Below, piece by piece: positions 33,542-45,486 of a stretch of DNA of 64,000 bases (position 1 is its first letter; the number at the start of each line of letters is the position of its first letter). This stretch comes from Helianthus annuus (lineage: Eukaryota; Streptophyta; Magnoliopsida; Asterales; Asteraceae). The DNA is taken from assembly GCF_002127325.2 (NCBI RefSeq), contig NC_035436.2, positions 25,617,506 through 25,681,505 on the forward strand, written 5' to 3'. A model generated the notes under the pieces. It searched no databases. It had not been told where the DNA came from and saw only the letters and a program-made list of their open reading frames with translations. The translations under genes and the position numbers were made by a program.

Positions 33542-34648
33542 TCATCCCTGTGCTGGATTTGCATTAGCAAGCTTTGGGCAATTTCTTCGAAAATGACCCA
33601 TCTCGCCACAGTTGAAACAAGAGCCTGGTAGAAAATGACCTTGAGTAAGATTGTTGCCAGCTTGGTTTGGCGCAGCTGCAGCTGGGCAGACTCTTGCTGT
33701 ATGGCCTATAAGTCCACAAGTTTGGCATTTGCGGCACTGTACATTGGCGTGATGATGGAGGCTACATTGGTTGCACAAGGGTGCAGTTCCATTTTATGGT
33801 TTTCTAGTAGGGGGCTGAGCTGGTTGGTTGGGGATGGCTTGACCATTGTGAGCGACCACGGCGAAGTTCTGAGAAGCCTTCCGCTTCTTTGACTTCTTAG
33901 GGGATTCAGTCTGTTCATCCATGGTCTTTGATTCCTCGATTGGGTTCGATTCCCCGACCGGTTTCTTGTCACCTTTTCGGAAAAGTTTACCTTTCCTGAT
34001 CTTTGATTCAGTCAAGGTTGCAGATAGCTCAATGGCCTGTCTAACTGTAGTAGGATTGCTACCAGTCACAATGTCTTGTATTGAGTCAGGGAGGCCATCA
34101 ATGTACTTTTCGATTGCCTTATCCAAAGGTGTAACCATATTCGGGCATAACAAACTTAACTCCTCATAACGATCCGTGTAGGCTCGATGCTCACCGCTAA
34201 CTTGCTTAAGATCGTCGAACTCCGTTTCCAAGGCCCTGATCTCGTGACGAGGACAAAATTCCTTCATCATCAGAGCTCGAAGCTCTTGCCATGTTTGAGC
34301 CAGTGCCACATCGGCACCCCTATCTCTCATCACACCATTCCACCATGTCACAGCTCGTTTCTCAAAGATGCTAGATGCGAATTCTACCTTTCGCTCGTTT
34401 GGACATTGAACATGTCTGAAGGTGCTCTCTAAACTCTCGAACCATTGCAGAAGTGCAGTCGCTCCTTGAGACCCAGAAAACTTTGATGGCTTAGCCGAGT
34501 TGAACGTCTTGAAGTTGCAGGGGGCATTATTGTTGTTGTTGGCTTGGTTCCATTGAGCAAAGAGGTTTGGGAATTGAGCAGCCATTTGCTGCGCAATGAT
34601 TTCTGCCAGTTCGGCAGTCGCTATCTGGTTTTCGCGTCGAGGAGGCAT
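33542..34648 (-). pseudogene. T4 left copy Gag
   Basis: MPPRRENQIATAELAEIIAQ start; Gag core CNFKTFNSAKPSKFSGSQGA, AVTWWNGVM, FCPRHEIRALETEFDDLKQ; then, after a TAA at 33794-33796 in the same frame, the zinc region CNQC...CRKCQTCGLIGHTARVC and CFNCGEMGHFRRNC, ending at TGA 33542. The stop fits CAA-to-TAA and is shared with the right copy, so it predates the tandem or was in the mobile source. Protein ends just after the knuckles, where relatives continue into protease. A strong acceptor-like site lies one base before the ATG. Confidence 0.88.
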
Positions 34649-34680
34649 TCTAAAAGAGAAACAAGAAAGAAAACAAATGA
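34649..34680 (-). promoter_or_regulatory. Putative 3' splice site before T4 gag, left copy
   Basis: Minus strand TTTCTTGTTTCTCTTTTAG, then A and the gag ATG. A nearly pure 25-30 base pyrimidine tract: the clearest acceptor-like site in the window. Confidence 0.6.
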
Positions 34681-35237
34681 AATGGCATTGGGTAAGAATA
34701 GGATGTTACAATTATCGGCCATAATCATGGTTGATGGTCATTTGTTTGAATCCACGAAGCAAACAAACAACACCAAGGCTGAATCAAAGTAAATAGATCC
34801 TCATAGTGTATCGCGAAGACATGCTTGCCTATAAGTGGACACTCACCCCAAGAGTTCCCAGGTAAGAGTGACTGGTCCGATTATGTGGATTTGTACGAAC
34901 ACTCTAACCTTAGACAGAAAACCCAGGGTACAGGCATTCACTCTTCCAGTTTGCACCTGTTCACACTATTTAGGACCCAAAACTTTGACGAGAGTTTTGA
35001 AAATTCAAAGTGGTTCAAAACCTTATAAAAGAGGGTTCAAAACCTAGTAATCAATCATCCTAGAACAGATGATTAGTTTTCAAGGCGGTTTTGAATTTTA
35101 TGTTCTTGTTGTGGTCGTCGCCTAAGGATAGGTGACGGTATTGTTTTATGACTAAACGCAAGTAAACTCGCGTTAGGGTCCTAGGAAGGTTATAGACTAG
35201 GTCAAAGCATTACTAATAACCTAATTCCCTATAACCA

Positions 35238-35252
35238 TTGGCTCTGATACCA
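35238..35252 (-). other. T4 left copy primer binding site, tRNA-iMet
   Basis: Minus strand TGGTATCAGAGCCAA, 7 bases after the LTR end at 35260. Confidence 0.93.
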
Positions 35253-36176
35253 ACTTTTCTGTCACACCCCGACCACGAAGAACATACAAATCGTGGCGGA
35301 AACGTCGGGGAGTGTTGTAACAGAATCAGTTGTTTCAAATCCATGGTAAATGAAGTTTCGTTTTATTAATCAAACATGAAAGTTTGCATTGCTTTAAACA
35401 AGAACCAAAGAGTACATAACATAAATTAACTAGTTCTTGTCTCGTTTTAAGTCACTAAGGCACAGGTCCGCCTAAGTATGTCTTGATAAGTCCTATGCAT
35501 CATCTCCTGAAAACACATGTGAAAATAGGTACGTCAGCATAAAAATGCCTGTGAGATACATAGGTTTTGTGAAAACAGAATTCATGACTTATGTTTGAGA
35601 AAATGTTTAGTCATGAACCTTGTAATTTGCTTTGTCTTGTAAATCATTGAAAAACGGTAAAATCAGATGATATGTATAAATAAGAGAATAATGTATGGTT
35701 AAATGAACAACCATGTAAAATGGGTTGAATATGATAAGTTGTTTGTAAGTCAATGTCTTGTGAAAAGTATGTTATTTGTATAAAATGTTATATGTCTCAA
35801 ACTGAAATGATTTAAATAACGCTACGATATGTAATACCATACAAACACTTATATATAGGAAGTACCAGCAGCGTATCCACCATGCTTGTATCATATTACA
35901 CACGCCTCGTTACTTAGATCACTTACTTAAACCAAACCATCAAGATGTAATGTTTAACAATTGCAGAATTGTTTATGTATAGTCAATTGTCTATTGTCAA
36001 ATGTAAATCATGTCAACAGATACAACTGGTTCACACGGTTCAATAGTTACAAACGGTTCATATAATCAAAGGGTTAAGACGGTTCACATAGTCAAATGGT
36101 TACAATGGTTCAAAATGTAGTATAATGTGTTCATATGCTGGATGAGCATATGCAACGGAGATGCAAGGTAAAACAA

Positions 36177-36396
36177 TGTACTAAGTATGCACACAATGGG
36201 CGTACGTAGCATGAAATGTATTGTAAAGTGATGTACTAAGTATGCACACAATGGGCGTACATAGCATGAAATGTATTGTAAAGTGATGTACTAAGTATGC
36301 ACACAATGGGCATACATAGCATGAAATGTATTGTAAAGTGATGTACTAAGTATGCACACAATGGGCGTACGTAGCATGAAATGTATTGGAATCATG
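36177..36396. repeat. T4 LTR 2 minisatellite, 55 bp x 4
   Basis: Same four-unit array as in LTR 1, with one private change (GGGCATACATAGC) in unit 3. Confidence 0.95.
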
Positions 36397-37305
36397 TACT
36401 ATAAATGTACTAATGAACATAGCAAGTATACGATATGAAAACAGGAAAGCATTAAAGTAACAAGTAGGCACATGTGTTTCACCCCAAAACAGTTTGGAAA
36501 ACAGTAAAAGAGGGGTTCAATGTACTCACCTGAGGTTTCTTTGAAGTTCTTGTGTAATAATCATATAATGCTAGAGTTCACGGAATATCAAACAGCACCT
36601 AATAGGTAGCTATATTAATATACCGGACCAAAATCGGAGGATCGGATAGTATGCGGGTTCGTAAACCAAACGAGTATGGAGACTCGTGTAATATGGTTTA
36701 ACAAAGCCTACATACTAAAATGAAACCTAACCTAAGTGCTTACGACCCATTACGACCTGTTTAGGTAGCTTATGCTACCTTAACGCGTCGTTCGCGTAGA
36801 GCGCGCTTGGAACGCCTAACATCGTGACCATAAGGTATAACCTCAGAAGGTTATTCCCTATACAACTATGGTCACCTAATGTGTTTGGTCGGATCCTAAT
36901 GATCGACCAAATGGGTCGGGTTCGAAAGTATAAGCGATTGTTTAGATCGCTTACCTTACGACCCTTTATAAACACTAAACTAAAAGTGACGAGCTAAGCA
37001 TGTTAGAACATGCTTAACTAAGTTTAGGAAACAGGTTTGGTATCAAAACAAACGGTTTTGATACTCACGAGTAGTTTGGTTACAAAATACACAAGAATGC
37101 ACATTTTGGCCGAAACTACGACTCGTCACTGAGCCTAGATAACGTGGTAATCAGTAGGTATAGTCGCTACGGACTATAACCATCGTGATTACGCTCACGT
37201 TATGAAGTTCCAAGAACTTCGTGTTGACCATAGGCTGGTCAATGCAGAAAGTCAAAGAAAACTTTGACTTTCGGACTTGAAAAGCGAATAAAAGAACGAA
37301 AGTAC

Positions 37306-37428
37306 ACTTACGAAGGGTCCCCGAAAGCTAATCTCGATCCAGAAGCTCAGGTATGAAGCAAAGACCTCAACTTAGAGCTTTAGATCAGATTTTGTGGGTT
37401 TTTAACCAAAGGGGGGGGGGTATTTATA
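37306..37428 (-). promoter_or_regulatory. T4 LTR 2 TATA box and putative splice donor
   Basis: Minus strand TATAAATAC (37420-37428), then about 80 bases after the expected start CTTC|GTAAGT (37306-37311). Upstream in U3 is the TGACGCG-GCC-CGCGTCA palindrome near 37613. This LTR would drive the left internal region. Confidence 0.5.
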
Positions 37429-38508
37429 GGAAAAGCAAGACCGTTAGGATCGTTTCTTGAATATCGTGCCACGATCCAATCCGTACACTTGTCGAAATGT
37501 TGTGGTGGCTTATTTTGCCCCCCCACCATAGGGATTTGACACGTGGCGTTGCCCTTTGGGTGATCGAAAGGCCATTGCAAGTGGATCAGAAACATTGAAT
37601 CTGGTCTGTATGTCTGACGCGGCCCGCGTCAGGATATACACAAAACTCAGGCGGGCCGCCTGGCCTTGTCTGATCAGCACAAACTTTCAGAATTTATAGT
37701 TTAGGTCCCTGTTGAGTATTTAAGCCATTTCCAACACTTCCAAGGCCCGTAAAGCCAACTTTAAGGCCCTAAAATGATGCCTAAACATTGTGGACATGAA
37801 ACATGCTCAAAAATATTCCGGAGGTTGGTTCGTTTGGCCGTACGATCGCGATGTTCGCTTAATTACGACGGAATGCGCATAAGCGCGAAAGACGATCCAA
37901 ATGACGCGACGAATGGATTTTTCTCATGCCAAACACTAAGGCATATTATAAGGATGCTTACGTAAATTTTTGGATGTCCGGATGTATTCAGAACGTAAGT
38001 TATGCGCGAAAGTGCAAACTTGTGCACTTTTTGACACTTTTAGTCCCTGAATGACCCAAAAGTTTATTTTAGCATACCAAACCCCTCAAAGCCTATTTCT
38101 AAGCTATGTAAAGGATATTTATGGTATGTTTAACTTATGGACATGTTCCGGAATGTTTGTTACAGTTCAAATTGGCATACTTTCGCAGTTTGTCAAGTTT
38201 AGTCCCTGTAAGCGAATTAACTTGTTTTTGCCATACCAAAGCCTTCAAAACTTATTTCTAAGTTATGTAAAGGTTATTTAAGGTATGTTAAGTATATGAT
38301 GGTGTTCCGGAGTATTTGTCGCATTTAAACTTAGTACGTTTACGCACCAGCTTGCGTATAATTCTCCAGAAAGCGATATAAAGTTTGAAATTGAACAAGA
38401 ATTGTTATGTGCAAAAGATACACATATTTATACAAGGTCCCAAGTATGAAATACAATATTTCATCAGCTTGGTATTTGTTTGATGGTCGCGGTGACACAG
38501 GTGTCACA

Positions 38509-38544
38509 GTCTCCCCTACTTTAGGAAATTTCGTCCCGAAATTT
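38509..38544 (-). promoter_or_regulatory. T4 right copy PPT and pre-PPT hairpin
   Basis: Same as the left copy: hairpin 38526-38544, then PPT against LTR 2. Confidence 0.85.
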
Positions 38545-38631
38545 ATTCGTAGGAGTCTATTTGTGACTCTGCCAAATAACCATCAGTGATATGCAAGGCA
38601 ATATCCTGTCATTTCCTTAACGGTCATTCCT

Positions 38632-39013
38632 TAGAGACGAAAATGAACAGACGGAGTCATTTTCCTCAACGAGTATTCTTCAGAAATGGAAATGACGGAA
38701 TAAGCAAACGGATGTTCATTTCCTCAACGAACAAATCTTCAGAAACGAAAAATGAACAAACGGAGTCATTTTCAATGGTTGCTTCATCAGAAATGGAAAT
38801 GAAGGATTACACAACAGATATTGATTTCCTCAACGGATAAATCTTCAGAAACAAAAATGAACTAACAGAGTCATTTTCAACGGTTGCTTCATCAGAGTTG
38901 GAAATGAAGGATTGCACAATGGATATTCATTTCCCCAACGGATAAATCGTCAAAAACGAAAATGAACTAACGGAGTCATTTTCAACGGTTGCTTCATCAG
39001 AGTTGGAAATGAA
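38632..39013. repeat. T4 right copy internal repeat, about 105 bp x 3.6
   Basis: Counterpart of 18145-18525 with the same unit number and scattered substitutions. Confidence 0.9.
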
Positions 39014-39604
39014 TAGGGTTAACCCTAGACACATGACAAAACTTGCTGTGATTTCTGTGCACTAAATTCCATAATTATGTATGCATCCATAATTACGTAA
39101 TCCCTTGCATAGTCCGCACAGTTTGTTTTGTAATGTTTTGGGGAAGGATATCAAACTTGTGATGAGGGTGACTAGACTTCCATCGGGTCCTTTTAATTAG
39201 ATCGACAGGGGATCTTCTTAGTTAGGCCACCAAGGAGTCCTTTCAGCTATATCATCACATGATATCCCTAACCAGATTTTTGGATGAATCTGTTTAACTA
39301 GACCACTCAAGGGGTCTAATTATGAAGTAGTACTTTATAATCCAAGGGACTTAACTGTAACGTAGAAGTCCATTAAGGACTTTAAGTAATACCTTCGGGT
39401 ATCCTACGATGAATCTCTTGTACAAGGATGCAGGATTCTACGAGGATTTGGATAACATAATTTGGATCACACAACAACACATAAGGGAACACATAAGCAC
39501 AAAGTCACATAATTGTTTAACTTAATTATAATTTGTTATTAACTTGTTTATCGATTGAATACGGATATGGAAACCAGTCGACGGGCTTCAATGTCCACTG
39601 GGAT

Positions 39605-39949
39605 CTATCTGAGAAGATAGGAAGATCTCCCAAAATTCGATTTTTGATTACAAGGAATCACCACATTCGAATTAAGGCATACAACAACTAAGGACTTACG
39701 GAAAATCCTTAGGTACCCTATTAAGGATTTATAGTGGTACTTTGGGTATTCGTCACGTGTTGTAACTTGCGCCTTGTATTTCGTTTTCCTTAGAAGAAAC
39801 GGGTACTTAGGAATTTCGTGGAAGACGCAAGAGATCATAGAATGGGAGAATTTTGGGGGTAGTTTGTTCTTCAAGGAATATGGTTCTTTGATTGTCGGTA
39901 TTGTAAAGGATATGTCGTTTATACATGCAACCACAGAAATACATTGCAA
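39605..39949 (-). CDS. T4 right copy, 114-codon ORF of unknown function
   Basis: Counterpart of 33073-33417; differs at two residues (for example SFTIPT for SLTIPT). No function recognised. Confidence 0.3.
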   Translation of the reverse strand: MQCISVVACINDISFTIPTIKEPYSLKNKLPPKFSHSMISCVFHEIPKYPFLLRKTKYKAQVTTRDEYPKYHYKSLIGYLRIFRKSLVVVCLNSNVVIPCNQKSNFGRSSYLLR

Positions 39950-40073
39950 TGTAAATAAGGGATTTATTTATAAACAACGATAACAACTGTTTCTTGGACC
40001 TTGACAACAAAAGAAAATAATACATAAGACGTGACTATTTCTAAACGATGTTGCCTTCTAGTCAGTCAGATGC

Positions 40074-41180
40074 TCATCCCTGTGCTGGATTTGCATTAGC
40101 AAGCTTTGGGCAATTTCTTCGGAAATGACCCATCTCGCCACTGTTGAAACAAGAGCCTGGTAGAAAACGACCTTGAGCAGGATTGTTGCCAGCTTAGTTT
40201 GGCGCAGCTGCAGCTGGACAGACTCTTGCTGTATGGCCTATAAGTCCACAAGTTTGGCATTTGCGGCACTGTACATTGGCGTGATGATGGAGGCTACATT
40301 GGTTGCACAAGGGTGCAGTTCCATTTTATGGTTTTCTAGTAGGGGGCTGAGCTGGTTGGTTGGGGACGGCTTGACCATTGTGAGCGACCACGGCGAAGTT
40401 CTGAGAAACCTTCCGCTTCTTTGACTTCTTAAGGGATTCAGTCTGTTCATCCATGGTCTTTGATTCCTCGATTGGGTTCGATTCCCCGACCGGTTTCTTG
40501 TCACCTTTTCGGAAAAGTTTACCTTTCCTGATCTTTGATTCAGTCAAGGTTGCAGATAGCTCAATGGCCTGTCTAACTGTAGTAGGGTTGCTACCAGTCA
40601 CAATGTCTTGTATTGAGTCAGGGAGGCCATCAATGTACTTTTCGATTGCCTTATCCAAAGGTGTAACCATATTCGGGCATAACAAACTTAACTCCTCATA
40701 ACGATCCGTGTAGGCTCGATGCTCACCGCTCACTTGCTTAAGATCGTCGAACTCCGTTTCCAAGGCCCTGATCTCGTGACGAGGACAGAATTCCTTCATC
40801 ATCAGAGCTCGAAGCTCTTGCCATGTTTGAGCAAGTGCCACATCGGCACCCCTATCTCTCATCACACCATTCCACCATGTCAAAGCTCGTTTCTCAAAGA
40901 TGCTAGATGCGAATTCTACCTTTCGCTCATTTGGACATTGAACATGTCTGAAGGTGCTCTCTAAACTCTCGAACCATTGCAGAAGTGCAGTCGCTCCTTA
41001 AGACCCAGAAAACTTTGATGGCTTAGCCGAGTTGAACGTCTTGAAGTTGCAGGGGGCATTATTGTTGTTGTTGGCTTGGTTCCATTGAGCAAAGAGGTTT
41101 GGGAATTGAGCAGCCATTTGCTGCGCAATGATTTCTGCCAGTTCGGCAGTCGCTATCTGGTTTTCGCGTCGAGGAGGCAT
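40074..41180 (-). pseudogene. T4 right copy Gag, more decayed
   Basis: Same frame and start as the left copy. Stops at 40998-41000, 40326-40328 and 40194-40196, all TAA in places where the left copy (or relatives) has CAA. The second is shared with the left copy; the other two are private. In addition one zinc-knuckle Cys is lost (CFNSGEMGH for CFNCGEMGH). So this copy cannot make a working nucleocapsid domain. Confidence 0.88.
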
Positions 41181-41212
41181 TCTAAAAGAGAAACAAGAAA
41201 GAAAACAAATGA
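41181..41212 (-). promoter_or_regulatory. Putative 3' splice site before T4 gag, right copy
   Basis: Identical pyrimidine tract and TTTTAG one base before the ATG, as at 34649-34680. Confidence 0.55.
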
Positions 41213-41769
41213 AATGGCATTGGGTAAGAATAGGATGTTACAATTACCGGCCATAATCATGGTTGATGGTCATTTGTTTGAATCCACGAAGCAAACAAAC
41301 AACACCAAGGCGGAATCAAAGTAAATAGATCCTCATAGTGTATCACGAAGACATGCTTGCCTATAAGTGGACACTCACCCCAAGAGTTCCCAGGTAAGAG
41401 TGACTGGTCCGATTATGTGGATTTGTACGAACACTCTAACCTTAGACAGAAAACCCAGGGTACAGGCATTCACTCTTCCAGTTTGCACGTGTTCACACTA
41501 TTTAGGACCTAAAACTTTGACGAGAGTTTTGAAAATTCAAAGGGGTTCAAAACCTTATAACAGAGGGTTCAAAACCTAGTAATCAATCATCCTAGAACAG
41601 ATGATTAGTTTTCAAGGCGGTTTTGAATTTTATGTTCTTGTTGTGGTCGTCGCCTAAGGATAGGTGACGGTATTGTTTTATGACTAAACGCAAGTAAACT
41701 CGCGTTAGGGTCCTAGGAAGGTTATAGACTAGGTCAAAGCATTACTAATAACCTAATTCCCTATAACCA

Positions 41770-41784
41770 TTGGCTCTGATACCA
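41770..41784 (-). other. T4 right copy primer binding site, tRNA-iMet
   Basis: Minus strand TGGTATCAGAGCCAA, 7 bases after the LTR end at 41792. Confidence 0.93.
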
Positions 41785-42708
41785 ACTTTTCTGTCACACC
41801 CCGACCACGAAGAACATACAAATCGTGGCGGAAACGTCGGGGAGTTTTGTAACAGAATCAATTGTTTCAAATCCATGGTAAATGAAGTTTCGTTTTATTA
41901 ATCAAACATGAAAGTTTACATTGCTTTACACAAGAACCAAAGAGTACATAACATAAACTAACTAGTTCTTGTCTCGTTTTAAGTCACTAAGGCACAGGTC
42001 CGCCTAAGTATGTCTTGATAAGTCCTATGCATCATCTCCTGAAAACACATGTGGAAATAGGTACGTCAGCATAAAAATGCCTGTGAGATACATAGGTTTT
42101 GTGAAAACGGAATTCATGACTTATGTTTGAGAAAATGTTTAGTCATGAACCTTGTAATTTGCTTTGTCTTGTAAATCATTGAAAAACGGTAAGATCAGAT
42201 GATATGTATAAATAAGAGAATAATGTATGGTTAAATGAACAACCATGTAAAATGGGTTGAATATGATAAGTTGTTTGTAAGTCAATGTCTTGTGAAAAGT
42301 ATGTTATTTGTATAAAATGTTATATGTCTCAAACTGAAATGATTTAAATAACGCTACGATATGTAATACCATACAAACACTTATATATAGGAAGTACCAG
42401 CGGCGTATCCACCATGCTTGTATCATATTACACACGCCTCGTTACTTAGATCACTTACTTAAACAAAACCATCAAGATGTAATGTTTAACAATTGTAGAA
42501 TTGTTTATGTATAGTCAATTCTCTATTGTCAAATGTAAATCATGTCAATAGATACAACTGGTTCACACGGTTCAATAGTTACAAACGGTTCATATAATCA
42601 AAAGGTTAAGACGGTTCACATAGTCAAATGGTTACAACGGTTCAAAATGTAGTATAATGTGTTCATATGCTGGATGAGCATATGCAACGGAAATGCAAGG
42701 TAAAACAA

Positions 42709-42928
42709 TGTACTAAGTATGCACACAATGGGCGTACGTAGCATGAAATGTATTGTAAAGTGATGTACTAAGTATGCACACAATGGGCGTACATAGCATG
42801 AAATGTATTGTAAAGTGATGTACTAAGTATGCACACAATGGGCGTACATAGCATGAAATGTATTGTAAAGTGATGTACTAAGTATGCACACAATGGGCGT
42901 ACGTAGCATGAAATGTATTGGAATCATG
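42709..42928. repeat. T4 LTR 3 minisatellite, 55 bp x 4
   Basis: Same array, again exactly four units. Confidence 0.95.
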
Positions 42929-43837
42929 TACTATAAATGTACTAATGAACATAGCAAGTATACGATATGAAAACAGGAAAGCATGAAAGTAACAAGTAGG
43001 CACATGTGTTTCACCCCAAAACAGTTTGGAAAACAGTAAAAGAGGGGTTCAATGTACTCACCTGAGGTTTCTTTGAAGTTCTTGTGTAATAATCACACAA
43101 TGCTAGAGTTCACGGAATATCAAACGGCACCTAATAGGTAGCTATATTAATATACCGGACCAAAATCGGAGGATCGGATAGTATGTGGGTTCGTAAACCA
43201 AACGAGTATGGAGACTCGTGTAATATGGTTTAACAAAGCCTACATACTAAAATGAAACCTAACCTAAGTGCTTACGACCCATTACGACCTGTTTAGGTAG
43301 CTTATGCTACCTTAACGCGTCGTTCACGTAGAACGCGTTTGGAACGCCTAACATCGTGACCATAAGGTATAACCTCGGAAGGTTATTCCCTATACAACTA
43401 TGGTCACCTAATGTGTTTGGTCGGATCCTAATGATCGACCAAATGGGTCGGGTTCGAAAGTATAAGCGATTGTTTAGATCGCTTACCTTACGACCCTATA
43501 TAAGCACTAAACTAAAAGTGACGAGCTAAGCATGTTAGAACATGCTTAACTAAGTTTAGAAAACAGGTTTGGTATCAAAACAAACGGTTTTGATACTCAC
43601 GAGTAGTTTGGTTACAAAATACACAAGAATGCGCATTTTGGCCGAAACTACGACTCGTCACTGAGCCTAGATAACGTGGTAATCAGTAGGTATAGTCGCT
43701 ATGGACTATAACCATCGTGATTACGCTCACGTTATGAAGTTCCAAGAACTTTGTGTTGACCATAGGCTGGTCAATGCAGAAAGTCAAAGAAAACTTTGAC
43801 TTTCGGACTTGAAAAGCGAATAAAAGAACGAAAGAAC

Positions 43838-43957
43838 ACTTACGAAGGGTCCCCGAAAGCTAATCTCGATCCAGAAGCTCAGGTATGAAGCAAAGGCCTC
43901 AACTTAGAGCTTTAGATCAAATTTTGTGGGTTTTTAACCAAAGGGGGGGTATTTATA
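43838..43957 (-). promoter_or_regulatory. T4 LTR 3 TATA box and putative splice donor
   Basis: Minus strand TATAAATAC (43949-43957) and CTTC|GTAAGT (43838-43843). This LTR would drive the right internal region. Confidence 0.5.
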
Positions 43958-45036
43958 GGAAAAGCAAGACTGTTAGGATCGTTTCTTGAATATCGTGCCA
44001 TGATCCAATCCGTACACTTGTCGAAATGTTGTGGTGGCTTATTTTGCCCCCCACCAAAGGGATTTGACACGTGGCGTTGCCCTTTGGGTGATCGAAAGGC
44101 CATTGCAAGTGGATCAGAAACATTGAATCTGGTCTGTATGTCTGACGCGACCCGCGTCAGGATATACACAAAACTCAGGCGGGCCGCCTGGCCTTGTCTG
44201 ATCAGCACAAACTTTCAGAATTTACAGTTTAGGTCCCTGTTGCGTATTTAAGCCATTTCCAACACTTCCAAGGCCCGTAAAGCCAACTTTAAGGCCCTAA
44301 AATGATGCCTAAACATTGTGGACATGAAACATGCTCAAAAATATTCCGGAGGTTGGTTCGTTTGGCCGTACGATCGCGATGTTCGCTTAATTACGACGGA
44401 ATGCGCATAAGCGCGAAAGACGATCCAAATGACGCGACGAATGGATTTTTCTCATGCCAAACACTAAGGCATAATATAAGGATGCTTACATAAATTTTTG
44501 GATGTCCGGATGTATTCAGAACGTAAGTTATGCGCGAAAGTGCAAACTTGTGCACTTTTTGACACTTTTAGTCCCTGAATGACCCAAAAGTTTATTTTAG
44601 CATACCAAACCCCTCAAAGCCTATTTCTAAGCTATGTAAAGGATATTTATGGTATGTTTAACTTATGGACATGTTCCGGAATGTTTGTTACAGTTCAAAT
44701 TGGCATACTTTCGCAGTTTGTCAAGTTTAGTCCCTGTAAGCGAATTAACTTGTTTTTGCCATGCCAAAGCCTTCAAAACTTATTTCTAAGTTATGTAAAG
44801 GTTATTAAAGGTATGTTAAGTATATGATGGTGTTCCGGAGTATTTGTCGCATTTAAACTGAGTACGTTTACGCACCAGCTTGCGTATAATTCTCCAGAAA
44901 GCGATATAAAGTTTGAAATTGAACAAGAATTGTTATGTGCGAAAGATACACATATTTATACAAGGTCCCAAGTATGAAATACAATATTTCATCGGCTTGG
45001 TATTTGTTTGATGGTCGCGGTGACACAGGTGTCACA

Positions 45037-45041
45037 CGTTA
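45037..45041. repeat. T4 target site duplication, right (CGTTA)
   Basis: Matches 14770-14774 and marks the return to T3 leader. Confidence 0.92.
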
Positions 45042-45486
45042 GAAAGTAGGAAGCCTGTCTCAGCCTACTTCGTGACTAACACTTCTACCTGCATACGAGA
45101 CGTTTGAGAAAACGACATTTAAGCAAGTGAAGATGAGTAACATTCAGAAGATTCAGCGACTTTACACTCTCTATCACACCTACACGAGCAACCCCCTCTA
45201 AGGGAAAATATACGCACCGGTAAAGCTAAAGACCTAAGAAAACCAATGTAGCGGGAAATAACTAAAACTTGAATGACCAAGGCAATGTAGCCTCAAGTTC
45301 ATTTTGTTACAAACAATAAGCCAAGTTGGCAAGCCTATGTGAAGGCTCAGTAACTGTTTCCTCGCTCATACATTGATTATATATACATGTGAAATTGGGT
45401 GATTACATGATGGCTTATGGTGCTATGTACCTCATAGACAATCGGAATGTTGTCTAACCTACTTCATACCATGTTGGCAGAAGAGA
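45042..45486 (+). other. T3 leader, second part, with acceptor-like site
   Basis: Continuation of 13749-14774 up to gag. No ORF. It ends with CTAACCTACTTCATACC and GGCAG at 45480, i.e. a CTAAC branch-like motif about 25 bases before a CAG, 6 bases before the gag ATG. Confidence 0.6.

Larger units (their letters stand above)
35260..38508 (-). repeat. T4 LTR 2, shared middle LTR (3249 bp)
   Basis: Serves as 5' LTR of the left internal region and 3' LTR of the right one. No TSD at either side: its flanks are the PBS side of one copy and the PPT side of the other. At several sites it matches LTR 1 against LTR 3 (CGTTCGCGTAGAGCGCGC) and at others LTR 3 against LTR 1 (GGCACAGGTCCGCC), as a recombinant would. 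Confidence 0.93.
14775..45036 (-). mobile_element. T4: gag-only element in a tandem LTR-internal-LTR-internal-LTR array
   Basis: Three LTRs (14775-18019, 35260-38508, 41792-45036) enclose two near-identical internal regions (18020-35259 minus T5, about 3.3 kb; 38509-41791, 3.3 kb). Only the outermost ends have a TSD (CGTTA), so this is one insertion that later became a tandem by unequal recombination between LTRs, or that inserted as a concatemer. Each internal region has a minus-strand PBS, a gag gene and a PPT but no protease, RT, RNase H or integrase. Known: gag-only plant elements exist and borrow enzymes from relatives. T5 lies in the left internal region. Confidence 0.93.
41792..45036 (-). 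repeat. T4 LTR 3 (3245 bp), outer 5' LTR
   Basis: Ends as LTR 1; followed by the TSD CGTTA. No genes. Some private changes, for example GGGAGTTTTGTAAC near its left end and CACGTAGAACGCGTTT near 43325. Confidence 0.93.
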
